NCBI GenBank assembly: GCA_032718475.1
Contig: JAUCBJ010000472.1
Location: 1 to 64,000 of the forward strand
DNA: 64,000 nucleotides
Reading direction: 5' to 3'
DNA from: Nemertoderma westbladi
Taxonomy: Eukaryota > Xenacoelomorpha > Nemertodermatida > Nemertodermatidae
The translations under genes were made by a program, and so were the position numbers. The notes below the pieces were generated by a model that was not told the origin of the DNA, searched no databases, and saw only the letters and a list, made by a program, of their open reading frames with translations. Below are positions 1-10,866 of this stretch, piece after piece; positions within the stretch are counted from its first letter, which is position 1; each line of letters starts with the position of its first letter.

Positions 1-330
1 CTTTACTTTTGCCTTTGAGTTTTGAAGAATGCAATTTCATTTTCGAATTTTTATACTTCGACGTATTTTAATTAACCTTTGCATTTTATATGAAGAATTA
101 AAAAAACTTGGAAATTTATATACGAAGTTTTCTGCAACTTTTGCCAACTAAAAAAGGGGAATGATTGATGTTAGTGATAGTCGGCATAACCTTTACTGTC
201 CCTGAAAACAATTCCAATTTAAATTTCAAAAATATGAAGAAATACCATTCATTATGCGGCGCATTAGGGTGAGCAAAATGTATCTCTTAGAAAATTCTTA
301 GTACAGTAGACCTGAGGTACGCCGTACTAC
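1..330 (-). other. AT-rich intron of the SMURF gene (start of intron)
   Basis: The GT of the donor is at 329-330 on the minus strand. The remaining sequence toward the window edge is AT-rich, with no HECT-like coding potential that I can see, so the next exon is outside the window. Confidence 0.6.
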
Positions 331-1662
331 CTGCAAAGTGTAGACATCCTCTCTGGAGTACTGAAACAACGCGTATATTGGGTTCAACATCTCGTGGGAA
401 AGCAAATAGAACCATTCCCGCGCCACACCCCCGTAGTCTAACCCCTCCTCGCCCTGGAACTTAATAACCAGTCGTTTATGCAGATCTCGAGGTTTCATCT
501 TCATAACCTGCCGATACGATTCCTCGAAGATATCCTCGCGGCTCACCTCCATGCGGCAATGTCCGGGCGGACGCAACACCGCGACTTCCGCTCGGAATGA
601 CGTCATCTTGGCGATGAGGTCCCGATGGTAGCCGGGCGGGTCCGCGTACACGGCGAGCCCTTGCCCTTGGGCGAACGCCAGCGGGATCCGCGGATCGGTA
701 AACTGCGTGGTCCGTTCCAGGTGATTGACGAAGTAGGTCTTACCGGTGGTTGTCTGCCGCGTCTCCCAGCCCGGGGGTAAGGGGCCCAGCGAGGAGGGGG
801 ACACGGCCCCCGCCTCCGGGAGACGGGGGTCGTGCCAGGTGGACTCGCCGCTTCGTTTGTTTATATAGTAGACCTGTCCATCGGCGGTGCATCTCTTCTC
901 GTACCCGTCTGGTAGATGTTCCTGTGTTGCCGCCGTGGTGCTGTGGAGCTGCGAGCGCGACATATAGTGGCGATGGCGAGAGCCGCGGTTGGACTCTGTC
1001 GTCGGTGTGGCGGCGTGCGGGCGGCGTTGTGGCGGCGTGGGTGCGGCGCATCGGGGACCAACCGAGCGACTGCGCTGTCGGGCGCCGCTGCGCTGGGGTT
1101 GCCACGCGAGGTCGCTTCCCCCCGCGTCGCTCCCATGGCGACGCACAGCTGCCCCGGTTCCGTTGCTTAGAAACCCGTCTCGATCCACGGTAACATTCCG
1201 ACTGCCCAACTCAGAGCGCTGGCTGTCGCGAGATTGGAGACAGAATATAATGTGACCGCGAACGGGGTTGCTAGCCAAGTCCTGGGCGGGGACCCCCTGA
1301 GCCAATGCGAGTCTCTGAAACCCCGTGTCCTTGACCCGGTCTATAATCTCGGACGTCAACCGGACCATCCCGAGGAACGAGTCTTTGGATCGGATAGAAT
1401 GTTTTCGGAAGTTCCATACGGTTATACAGATGGAGTCGTTGTGAGACAAGTAGAGGTTGTGATGGCTGTTCCATTTTGGTTCTATGGTGGCTTTGACGGG
1501 GTCCGTCGTATACACCTGCGTAGAGCAACCAGTCGAGCCATCGACAACGACATGCGCGTACGGGTGGGGAAGGCGAAATAGATCCCGTTTTATCAGATTT
1601 TTTGCGCACAATAAAGTGAGACGAACTTTATATCCCTGGTAGTCTACCCTAGTCGCACTCAT
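331..1662 (-). CDS. smurf: SMURF-type HECT E3 ubiquitin ligase, N-terminal coding exon (partial)
   Basis: SMURF ligases ubiquitinate Smads, Rho GTPases and related targets at membranes. The exon encodes 444 residues from an ATG at 1662: a C2 domain (about residues 10-125, containing VRLTLLCAKNLIKRDLFRLP and the KDTGFQRL stretch), an Arg/Pro-rich linker, the conserved YMSRSQLH segment, two WW domains (about 252-284 and 297-329; LPDGYEKR...WHDPR and LPPGWETR...FTDPR), and the start of the HECT domain (EVSREDIFEESYRQVMKMK, LDYGGVAREW). Two WW domains resemble SMURF1; the first WW of SMURF2 is absent. The reading frame could extend 20 codons upstream to 1722, but those residues are not SMURF-like. 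The exon ends in phase 0 at TTGCAG|GTAGTA (330/331). The rest of HECT, including the catalytic Cys, must lie left of the window. The exon is far more GC-rich than its flanks and lacks the many introns of vertebrate SMURF genes. Confidence 0.9.
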
Positions 1663-2160
1663 ATCGGCACGCAAGGCATTATTTTGTCGACTTTCGTATC
1701 CAGATGCAGAGCTGCGCTGCATACAGGCATATAGGCTATCTCAGTAATGCAGTCAGTAAGTACGGCTGTAAGGTACAGCAGTATGCTGGTATGCCAGTAC
1801 AGCAGTATACAGTACAGCGCTGGAGTACAGCAAGAGCAGTAGGACAATCTCTCTCTATCCAGTAATCAGTATGGAATTCAGCAGTTCAGTAAAAATGTGA
1901 ATTTAATATTTTTTGTACAGTTGTAACTTTAATTGAAGTTAAAGAAACAATTTCAATGATAACCAAATTTAATAAGGACTTGCTTAGATTGTGAACTGTA
2001 ACAGGGGTAGCACATAAACCTGTGTACGATTGATTCATATAGGGGCCTACGATTGAAACAAATACGATAGGGACATTTCTATATCTATTGAATGTCGTAA
2101 AATAATGGCGTAAATAATGTCGTAGCGACTAGCGACGTAGCGCGGTCGCATTTTTAATTG
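1663..2160. other. 5' flank of SMURF; no gene seen
   Basis: Just upstream of the SMURF start (about 1730-1830) is a run of short degenerate CAGTA/CAGTAC motifs. The remainder is AT-rich. I see no convincing coding frame or promoter motif. Confidence 0.4.
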
Positions 2161-2206
2161 GGATGAGCATAAGCTCAAAGGATGGTATGCTTGAGCATGT
2201 GGAAGA
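2161..2206 (+). mobile_element. short LINE fragment (same family as the copy at 8.6-9.6 kb)
   Basis: GGATGAGCATAAGCTCAAAG and the bases that follow match the reverse complement of about 9196-9242 in the minus-strand LINE almost base for base. It is an isolated fragment of that reverse transcriptase coding region, directly abutting a different LINE remnant. Confidence 0.7.
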
Positions 2207-2217
2207 CTCTAGTTTCG

Positions 2218-2700
2218 ATTCTGGTGTTGTTCCAGATGACTAGCGCTCTGCAATTATCAGTCCATTGTTAAAGAAAACCTCATAAACATAACCCGGATAA
2301 CTATCGTCCCATTCCCATATCCCTTACTTTGTATCCTGGATCTGTGAGAAGCTTATTCGTGATGCCCTTATTTGTCATTTTGAATGGAAATAATACTTTC
2401 ACCAGCACAAGCACGGTGCAAGTTCTCACCGTTCTACAGTCTGATAGTTACACAGTTACTACATAGAAGTAGTGGAAGACTTCTGCAGCTTAATAGATGA
2501 ACTGCATTCTCTTGGAGCAGATGTTGTATCCTCACACACGGACACGGCCTCACACACTCTGCTTCTGCATACATTAGAGAGTACTGTATGGTGTAAAGGG
2601 CAAAATGTTTTAGTTTTGATAGGTAACTTTCTTACTGGCCGTACCCAATCTGTTAAGCATGCATTTCATCGTTACGGAGTTACATTTCGCACGAGATAAA
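2218..2700 (+). mobile_element. degraded LINE reverse transcriptase fragment
   Basis: Conceptual reading across several frames gives the usual order of N-terminal non-LTR RT motifs: VVPDDWRSAIISPLLKK-like, a NYRPI-like block, CEKLIRDAL, HKHGASSHRST (QHGF..RST-like) and a later FLTGRTQSV. Several stops and frameshifts interrupt it. The last part lies in an open stretch of 2472-2699. It looks CR1/Jockey-like, but the clade cannot be fixed by eye. Confidence 0.6.
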
Positions 2701-2870
2701 GTGTTACCTGGTGTTTCGAAGATGACTTAAATTAACGTTAATTTGTGGAGCATAGTAAGACAAATTATCGGAGAACATATTGGTTTCGTCGTTAGTTTTA
2801 TTCTATTTACCTCGGATTTATTATTTTTAATATCGCAAACATTTGCAAACATTTTAGCAAACAATTGCAA

Positions 2871-2990
2871 CCCAGACAATTCCGACCCGGACAATTACGA
2901 TCCATTCAGAGATCGAATGAAATTTTCATGGTCGGAATTGTCCGGGTCGGAATTGTCCGGGTCGGAATTGTCCGGATCCAGCATAGGACA
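2871..2990. repeat. 15-bp tandem repeat with a facing inverted arm
   Basis: The unit GTCGGAATTGTCCGG occurs three times in tandem at about 2931-2977. An inverted arm carrying GACAATTCCGACCCGGACAA lies at about 2874-2893. Together they can fold into a long stem with a loop of roughly 30-40 bases. Confidence 0.75.
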
Positions 2991-3960
2991 ATAATATTAA
3001 TATTAATAAATAATAATGTAAATAATAATAATACATAATAATTTTATTTAACATTACATTTATTTATTATTCAACAAAAGATTGCTCTATCCATGGATAT
3101 TTCTTCGTGTTAGACATGTTTGCTATGTATGTAATTTTATAGTTGCATTGTACTTTTCGAATTGAGTGTATGTAGTAGTGTGTTTTGGGCACACCCCCAC
3201 AAAATTTTTATAATACTAGCTAGTTTTTGCTATTTTTTTGAAAATGTTATAAAAACATACTTCTACTACATTGTTCCCCATTTACTGCTTTCCTCAACAC
3301 AGTTAAATGTAATGTTGCAAAGTTGTTTTGTAAAGCTTTATAAATTAATTTAAATCAATCCACCATTCTGGAATATTTGTCACATGCATAACATACATAT
3401 ATTATAACATACATAATAAGTATAACATACATTACTCTATTATAATATAATATTCTTTTTATTATAATTTTTATTATTTATATTTCAATTTCTTATAATA
3501 ATAACGGTAAAACAAGGCCAAAATGGTGATAGAAGTTAAATATTTTATTTTACCTTTAGTACAGTAGTAGGCCTACATTAGTAAAAAAATTTAAAAAAAA
3601 AATAAATTTTGAAAAATGATTTTTGAAAAAAATTGTGAAATTTTTTTTGTACTTATGAAGTCTTACTACAAAAGGTTGAGCTTTTGTTTTTTTTGTTTTT
3701 CTAGAATTGAGTAAAATAATACAAGCTAGTTTTTACAATTAAAATTAATTATTTGTATTACATCACAACAAAAAATTAGTTGTTAGTTGGATTTTGATTT
3801 TTAAAAAAACACGATTTTTTTTTATTCGAAATAATTATGAAATATTGTAACGCTTAGAACATTTGAATAGTTAGCTACCTAGCTAACTCAGTTAATGCTT
3901 TAATAATTCATTTTCCTCAATCACCTACTAATTATTAACAACACAGCTCAACACAACACA
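2991..3960. other. AT-rich spacer, no gene seen
   Basis: Very AT-rich sequence with A and T runs and an ATAACATACAT-type repeat near 3390-3430. The open frames are short and low-complexity. It may include the 5' part of the retroelement that follows, but nothing supports that directly. Confidence 0.4.
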
Positions 3961-3971
3961 TCTTTCAGACA

Positions 3972-5870
3972 GTGTACTTCAAAATACCACCATGTTCAGT
4001 AGATCTGTATAGGTTTAGTGGGATGAACATATCTTCAGATGACATTTCTTCACATTCAAAAGACAAGTGGTTAACAGACAACATTATTGAAGCAATCATT
4101 AAGAACCTATGTACCAAATTTAGTGGCTCGGCCAAGGTCTTTAATTCCAATTTCTTGTCGATTTTCAAGCATAAAGGACTCCGAGGTGTGAAACGATCAA
4201 GCACATCTGACCTTTTGGACTTTGATTTTTTGTTTTTCCCTTTCAACATTAGTAACTGCCATTGGGTTATGCCTGTTTACTCTCCAAAGACCAGTCAGCT
4301 ATGGTACTTTGACTCGCTTGCCTGTAGGACTCAGGAATCACTGGAACTATTACAGAGATGGATAGCCAAAATACATCTCGACTTCGACATCACTCAGCCC
4401 TATCTTAGCATTGTCATGCGGCTACCAAAGATCCAGCAAAATGGCCACAACTGTGGAGCTTTTGTTTGTTACTTTGCCTCGATTCTTTTAAATGGACGAT
4501 CTTTTAGCAATCTCGACGACTCAATAGTTACACGTTATCGCGAAAGTGTTTGCAAGGAAATTGAAAATGAGGCAGTACTTGTAAGGCACAAAAACGAAAA
4601 TGACAATAATATCAGGGATGGTGTGGCGCCATTTATCAGTAACTCCACTCCCATTAGTGGCGACCAACAAAAATGTACTTCTGACCAGCCTAATACATCC
4701 ACAATAGTTTATAGCCAAGGCTCCCACAGCCACTCATCATGTGATGTTTGTTCGAAAAGCGTAGCATTTAACAGCAATGGGACTCGGAGGAAACATAAAG
4801 CGAACAACACAGGGATGACCTGCACGGGCTCTGGCACTAAAGTTGTTCAGCAACTGGTTCACTCCAACCCGGACTGTGAAACAACCAAACATCCATGTAC
4901 TGATCCAAATATCTCAATCCAAGGGGACATACAAATATTACTGGATCCAAACACACAAATTTTTGCTTCCAAAAATACCCCGACCACTTCTGGTTGCTCC
5001 GCTCTTTCAGTTAACACCGAACAGTCAGAAAAGGAGTACACAAGGGCAAATATGAACCTACCTGGTTTTACACCTTGCATCCATGGGTTTTCTTGGAATG
5101 GAGTGCCAGGGGATTTATTCCTCACCCAGTTAAATGATGCCTACAACGAAATTGTTCATTGGTCCCCTGACCTTTTTGAAGTTCCAAGATCTAAAGCTGG
5201 GCATCGTTTTGTCACACTGATGTCAGGATTGCTAAAGGCTTTCACTGAAAAATCCAACATGGAAAGTATCTCGTTGCTGGCAGTGATGGTTGCACCGGCA
5301 TTGTTGCTTCGCTCGGCAGCAAAAAATGCAAGTTCATCCACCCTTAGTGAAACCATAAACAGACGTATTGATCTGTGGGAAGCTGGGGATCTTGAAGAAC
5401 TGCTTATAGAGGGTCGCACACTGCAATCTCGGAGACATAAGATCAAAAAGGCAAAAAACATCGATGAAGGACACCGACGCACTTTCATTATAAATATGTC
5501 CCATGGTCAAGTCTCTGCTGCTGTAAATCTACTTGGAAATAAAAGCAGGAGTGGTATACTTAATCTGAAAGACAGGGTGAAAAATAAATGTGTAAAAGAA
5601 ATCCTACTAGAAAAGCACCCCATGCCTGGTCCTTTGGATCATACTCTTATCGAAGACAATTGGAATAGAGAAATTGATTTTCATCGTATAATTTTCGATA
5701 AAATTGATGGGGACATGATTCTGTCTGCTGCACTACGCACAAAAGGCTCTGCTGGCCCCTCAGGCATGGATGCAAATGCCTGGCGGCGGATACTGACGGC
5801 CTTTGGCCAATCTTCAGGTGATCTGCGGAAGGCCATTGCAGGTCTAGCTAGAAGATTTGCCACTGAATAA
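3972..5870 (+). pseudogene. retroelement ORF part 1: C48 protease, zinc finger, start of RT
   Basis: An open frame of 632 codons. Residues about 15-180 form an Ulp1-like cysteine protease: WLTDNIIEAII at the start, catalytic His in NCHWVMPVY, Asp in WYFDSLA, oxyanion Gln and Cys in QQNGHNCGAFVC. All four key positions are present. A C2H2-like finger (CDVCSKSVAF...HK) lies near residue 257. A Ser/Thr-rich spacer leads to the RT entry block, ending with GSAGPSGMDANAWRRIL, a known signature of this RT family. The frame breaks at about 5868, where the continuation (NVDPQTLVAF) is in another frame. The first codon used here is at a possible GTG; the true N-terminus is unknown. Confidence 0.8.
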
Positions 5871-6627
5871 TGTTGATCCACAAACCTTAGTAGCTTTCAA
5901 TGCCGACCGCCTAATAGCACTGGACAAATGTCCTGGGGTGAGACCAATTGGGATAGGAGAAGTGCTGAGAAGAATAGTAGGTAAGGCTATAATGAAATGT
6001 GCTAGATCTGACCTGGAGGAGCTCGCTGGAAACTTGCAACTTTGCCTTGGACAAAAAGCAGGAATAGAACACGGAATCCACTCACTAAGGGCTTTCTTTG
6101 AAACGGATGAGTGCGAGGCAAACCTCCTCATAGATGCAACAAATGCCTTCAATTCTCTGAATAGGCAACTTGCCCTACGGAATGCATCTGTCATCTGCCC
6201 AGCCCTTGCTGCTGCACTTATGAATTCATACAGAGAAGCAGTTCCACTTTTCGTCGATAATGAGACTATCTGGTCCCGGGAGGGAACTACTCAGGGTGAC
6301 GTCCTGGCCATGGCCATGTATGCTATTGGCACCCTTCCCATGGTCAAGAAATTGGTGGAATTCCTAAAATCCTCAGATCCGACTCAAGCTGTCCTAATCA
6401 AAAATGCCACCAGTACACCTACACAATGTTCTTCGATACCTCCGGAATCCTCCAGTAATGTCACAGTGGAGGCTTACCAAGCAACAGCCCACATCAGTAC
6501 CCACACGAATAGTCCAATGGCTATAAGCTGCAATCAGGCTTCTCTATTAAAAAATGTAGATGACAACGGCGACCAACAAGCCGATACATGGGACGATGTA
6601 ATTGACACCTCACACCCAGTACTTTAA
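5871..6627 (+). pseudogene. retroelement ORF part 2: RT fingers and palm
   Basis: Continues the RT in a shifted frame: VRPIGIGEVLRRIVGKAI (fingers), LLIDATNAFNSLNR (motif A, with the first catalytic Asp), then SREGTTQGDVLAMAMYA (motif B, QGD). After KKLVEFL the sequence is a low-complexity Ser/Thr/Asn insert of about 80 residues before the stop at 6627. Members of this family often carry a variable insert between motif B and the YADD box. Confidence 0.75.
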
Positions 6628-7295
6628 GAAACTAAGCCAGTCGACACTCAGAAGCCTTCAATAGATCTACATGAATCTCCTCGCTACCCCACTGTAAACG
6701 ATCATCATGAAAAATCAAGATCTATTCAAAAATGATATGCAGATGACGCAAGTGTCGGAGGTAACTGAAAACTCTATTGTTTTACTGGCAAATGGTCTGT
6801 CAAATCAGCCCTGGCTATGGATACTACCCGAATGCTGTGAAGACAAAGCTTATAGTTAAGGGAGACTTAAATACTGAAGCACTTGACTTGTTTGCCTCTA
6901 CAGGTGTTGAGATCGTAAATGGCCATAGGGTTCTGGGGTCAGTCATTGGGAGTGATCTAGCATGTACAGAAATCATAACTAAGAAAGTGGAAGAACTTTC
7001 CGATGAACTTTCATGCCTAACAAATTTCGCAAAATCGGCACCTCATCCATCATACAGCTGCTTTATTTTCGGTTTCCAACATAAGTTGAACTTCCTTGCT
7101 AGAACAACACCACACTTTACCGATGCCCTCGAACCCTATGAACACCTTATCACGAACAAGTTTATCCCATCAGTCACTGGTAGGAATCCTCCCGGAGATG
7201 TGGAAAGACAACTGTTAGCTCTGCCAACACGAGAGGAAGGCCTGGCAATTCTCCAGCCCTCTGATCTATTACAATGCTATAGTAATGCTCTATGA
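6628..7295 (+). pseudogene. retroelement ORF part 3: YADD box, thumb and connection
   Basis: The YADDASVGG catalytic box is at 6736-6762 and is immediately preceded by TGA (6733-6735) where the family usually has Trp, so a TGG to TGA change is likely. After another frameshift the frame from 6777 continues with GYGYYPNAVKTKLIVKG and the thumb-like region up to RQLLALPTREEGLAI. It ends at 7295, four bases into the next frame. Confidence 0.75.
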
Positions 7296-8251
7296 AGATC
7301 TGTGAACCACTAGAACAGCTTGATCTAGGGCTAGGCCTAAGAAGCGCAATGTCTGAAATTATCACCAAGGTGAAGACTGCTGACCTCTGCGCGCTTAAGA
7401 CAAAATGTGATATCCTCCACAACTTCCTAAGCCCGGATGCCCAATATCATCGCAATCTGGCAAACGAAAAAGGTGCATCGGCTTGGCTGAGCGTCCTACC
7501 CATATCGAACAACGGGCTTTCCCTACACAAATCCGCATTTCGGGATGCCCTTTGCCTACGGTATGGGTGGACCCCAGAAAAACTTCCTACAACATGTGTC
7601 TGTGGTGCTTCATTCACTGTGTCTCATTCGCTAGACTGCCCCACAGGTGGATTTCCAAACTTGAGACACAATGAGATACGAGATCTGCTAGCTGAAATCC
7701 TCTCGGAAATTTCTAAAGATGTTGAGTTGGAACCACATCTTCAGAAAGTGGAACAGGAACAATTCAGCTTGCTCAGCACCACAAGGGAGGATGATGTTCG
7801 CTTGGACGTTGCAGCCTCGGGTGTATGGGGAGGTACTTTTGAGCGAACTTAAGTAGATGTGAAGGTCTTCAATCCTTATTGCGACTCCAACCCAAGGTCA
7901 ATTGATGCTGCATACAATATGCACGAGAATGCAAAGAGACGGAAGTACAAGGAGCGAATCAATATGGTTGAACATGCAGGCTTCTGCCCTTTTGTAGCTG
8001 TAGCAAGTGGAGGTCTAAGTAGATCGGCCAATGCGCTCATAAATCACATGTCCTTGCTTCTGTCTGCAAAGCGTGATACCCCTTACTCCATAACGGTAGC
8101 GCTCCTACGAGTGAAGATGTGTTTTGCCCTTCTGAGATCATCCGTGATGTGTCTACGTGGTTCAAGGAGCCACAGAAAGGCTGCTGGTAAAGCCACCAAA
8201 GCAATCGCTGAAACAGGTTTTCTATCTCTTTCAGCCAGTTCCGGTATCTAA
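7292..8251 (+). pseudogene. retroelement ORF part 4: zinc knuckle and restriction-like endonuclease
   Basis: The knuckle CVCGASFTVSHSLDC is followed by GGFPNLRHNEIRDLLAEIL and then RLDVAAS...DVKVFNP, consistent with a PD-(D/E)xK-type restriction-like endonuclease as in R2-group LINEs. An in-frame TAA at 7850-7852 splits FERT from VDVKVFNP; both sides are in the same frame and match the family, so this is a single nonsense change. The C-terminal end contains ALLRVKMCFALLRSSVMCLR, also typical of the family. Confidence 0.75.
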
Positions 8252-8574
8252 ATAATAATAACATGCAAATTAGAAACTCTCAAAATATTAAATACGTAAT
8301 TAATGTTGATTTATAATTTTGTCTATAAAAAAAAAATTTTAATTTCCAGGGTTTTGAGAAATTAAAAAAAAAAATTTTTCTATAGCCGGTTTTCAATGCA
8401 GAAAATTGTTATTAAGCCGGCTTTAAAGGGATAAAGGTCTAAAAGTCCAAACAGTAACTTATTTTTTTTTTCTAATACTGCTCCGGTGGAGCGGTAAATC
8501 TAGAAGCAGTAGGCCTAGTGGTGCTGGTCCAGTACCACATTGCAGTATTAATTCGATTGTGATTTATTTATATA
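8252..8574. other. AT-rich spacer between two retroelements
   Basis: Contains A/T runs and a small inverted GCCGGT/GCCGGC motif near 8385-8425. It may include the 3' UTR of the element to the left. No coding sequence seen. Confidence 0.4.
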
Positions 8575-9629
8575 ATACTACTACTAGGATCGGCATGCTG
8601 CATTGTAGCTGCATTTTTAAGAATGCTGTGCCGGCTTGTCAACAAAATTGCACCGCCACAACTCCCTCCCTATCACCCATGACATTTGCTAGATCATCCG
8701 CATCTTTAAGGCCAGTGTCCTTTAAGATGCGTCTCAAGAAAGTCATGGGCTGTCCACCATGCTTATTCACTCCATGAGGCTGCCAAAGTACAAGATTATG
8801 CACTGGCTGGTCTTCACGGCGAAAGCAATGTCCTGCAAAGCGGAGGCGATTTTGTTCTAGTGTCAAGCTTGGGGGAACCTATGAGACACCTCCAATGTTA
8901 TATAGTGTCTGGTTGGAGATGTGTGCCTTGTACTTGACACAATGTATCCGGCGTAGCATTCTTGTAAATGTGCCATCCAGAGATTTGGTGTCCTCAGCAG
9001 TTAGAGCCCAGCATGGACTCCCGTAGAGGAGTACTGGAACTACTGCTGCTCTAAATAATCGGACCTTAAGTTTCCGATTAATTCTCGGTGACTTCCAAAT
9101 CCTGGAAAGCCTATTCAAGGCTGCCCATGCCTTTCCCTTATGTATTCGAAGGTCCTCACCTGACTTCCGGATCCATGATCCCAGGTAACAGAAGTCGTCC
9201 ACATGCTCAAGCATACCATCCTTTGAGCTTATGCTCATCCGATCAGAGACTTGCTGAGGACTTTCAAAGTTAACTGTCAGAATTTTGGTCTTTCTGGAGT
9301 TAATAAAAAGACCAACACTAGAAGCAGCATGTTCTAATGAGCTGAGGAGCTGTTGGGCTCCCTCTAATGATTCTGAGAGTACTCCTAAGTCATCAGCAAA
9401 GTCTAGATCAGTTAGGTACTTGGCAGGATTTCCTCGACTTCTGGAGCTAGTAGATGGAGTTATCATCACCCCATCATCATTATAATGATCTAAGGACATG
9501 CGTAGAACATAGTCAACCACAGTAATGAACAAGAATGGTGCAAGTGTGTCTCCTTGGGGGACGCCCCATAACACTTCAAATGGTTCTGTGTCACCGTCAA
9601 CAGTAGACACAAATGCTGTCGAATACTGA
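8575..9629 (-). mobile_element. LINE copy A (RTE-like), RT palm to 3' end
   Basis: On the minus strand an RT fragment runs from 9629: GVPQGDTLAPFLF (motif B), LTDLDFADDLGVL (FADD catalytic box), DDFCYLGSWIRKSGEDLRIH, LLYGSPCWALTAEDTKSLDG, then, after a break near 8875, LEQNRLRFAGHCFRREDQP and the C-terminal KDTGLKDADDLANVMGDRE segment. It ends in a short (TAG)n tail at about 8574-8583, as RTE-type LINEs often do. It is truncated at its 5' end and abuts BEL/Pao gag sequence at about 9630. Confidence 0.8.
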
Positions 9630-10279
9630 GAATGACCTTATCGCCCTAGAACAGAGGAAAAGAGCAAAGAAAGAGTGGATAGAAAGGGAAAGAAAGGCAG
9701 CAGAGGCCAAACTGAAAGAGTGAGTAGAATAAAGTAGAAATAGTGAGAATAGCAGCCGAAGTGGAGCGAAAGGCAGCAGAAGAATTGGCTGAGATAGAAC
9801 TAGAAGCCATTAGAGAACAGGGAGAATTACAAAGAAAACAAGTAGAAGAATCGAAGGCAAAAATCAGAAACTTGGCGACTCCTAAGGGATATGGATTCAT
9901 TACCTCCTTGGATGAAGGTACTACCACAGAATCTGAGTGTAAGAGTTATAAATCCAACTCGAATGGACACAGACAGGCCCCGATATTATGTAAGTTGCCT
10001 AATTTACCCCCACCTGCAAGAGGAGAGTTGGCCAACCCTGATTTGAGGTCTTTGGATTTCACCCCAATAACAGTTCATCCTTGTAGGCTTCACACCATCT
10101 TAGACAAACCAGAAGTAAGTGGTCCTGTCATTAAAAATAACTCAATTCTGGAGACCCCTTTGATAGTAGAAGATGATTCGAAATTTCCTTTGGAGAAAAA
10201 TCAGTAACCCCTACCCCTGACTAGTAGCAAAATCCCAGATACTACTGTTAATACTCATGGGAAAATCTTTAATAGAGGA
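9630..10279 (+). pseudogene. BEL/Pao gag-like N-terminal region (left element)
   Basis: A charged, coiled-coil-rich leader (EVERKAAEELAEIELEAIRE) followed by KGYGFITSLDEGTTTESECK and LPNLPPPARGELANPDL. The same blocks occur on the minus strand at 22993-23448 (EGTTTDSECKGNKS; LSNLPPTVRRELANVDL). The two regions are therefore paralogous gag leaders of related LTR retrotransposons. The frame is interrupted at 9721 and ends at 10206. Confidence 0.65.
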
Positions 10280-10866
10280 CTGCTTAGTGGGCGGAAAAGC
10301 CAACCAACCACCAAGGTTAAGGCTGAATCACCAGCCGATCGCCTCAATGGTTGGAAAGCCCACTTTGAAAAGCTCCTCAATAATGACAGGGTATTGCCTG
10401 ATAACTTTATAGAAGTGAAAGTGTCTGAGTCTGTACTCCCAGATATTCCCATTGGCGATATCTCCTTTGCAGAAGTGAAGGCTGCTGCAAAGAGCATTAA
10501 GACCAATCGTGCCAGTGGAGTAGATGGTGTTCCCCCTGAGGTCTCATTGGTGTCTCATTGAGTGTCTCATTGGTTCCCCCAAGCTTGACACTAGAACAAA
10601 ATCGCCTCCGCTTTGCAGGACATTGCTTTCGACGTGAGGACCAGCCAGTGCATAATCTTGTACTTTGGCAGCCTTATGGAGTGAATAAGCATGGTGGACA
10701 GCCCATGACTTTCTTGAGACTCATCTTAAAGGACACTGGCCTTAAAGATGCGGATGATCTGGCAAATGTCATGGGTGATAGGGAGTTGTGGCGGTGCAAT
10801 TTTGTTGACAAGCCGGCACAGCATTCTTAAAAATGCAGCTGCAATGCAGCATGCCGATCCTAGTAG
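10280..10866 (+). mobile_element. LINE copy B inserted in BEL gag, with internal deletion
   Basis: A 587-bp insertion flanked by an 11-bp direct repeat TTAATAGAGGA (10269-10279 and 10867-10877), the expected target-site duplication. It carries the RT entry region (AHFEKLLNNDRVLPDNF, SIKTNRASGVDGVPPEV), then jumps at about 10548-10580 to the C-terminal segment also found in copy A (LEQNRLRFAGHCFRREDQP...). The junction contains three copies of GTCTCATTG. Its 3' part (10580-10860) is nearly the exact reverse complement of 8574-8865. Removing it restores the BEL frame. Confidence 0.85.

Larger units (their letters stand above)
3972..8251 (+). mobile_element. decayed non-LTR retrotransposon: C48 protease - zinc finger - RT - restriction-like endonuclease
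   Basis: One element read on the plus strand in successive frames. Order seen: Ulp1/C48-like cysteine protease, a C2H2-like zinc finger, reverse transcriptase, a CxC...H...C knuckle, and a restriction-like endonuclease region. A cysteine protease joined to an RT plus a C-terminal restriction-like endonuclease is known from the NeSL/Utopia group of R2-type LINEs, and the order of domains here fits that broadly. Frameshifts lie near 5868 and 6760 and at about 7290, and in-frame stops at 6733-6735 and 7850-7852, so this copy is dead. No target-site duplication or tail could be recognised. The ends given are those of the coding remnant. Confidence 0.8.

Noticed and set aside
740-1609. Several open frames on both strands inside the SMURF exon
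   Set aside because: They are by-products of the high GC content of the exon. The frame with C2, WW and HECT motifs is the real one.
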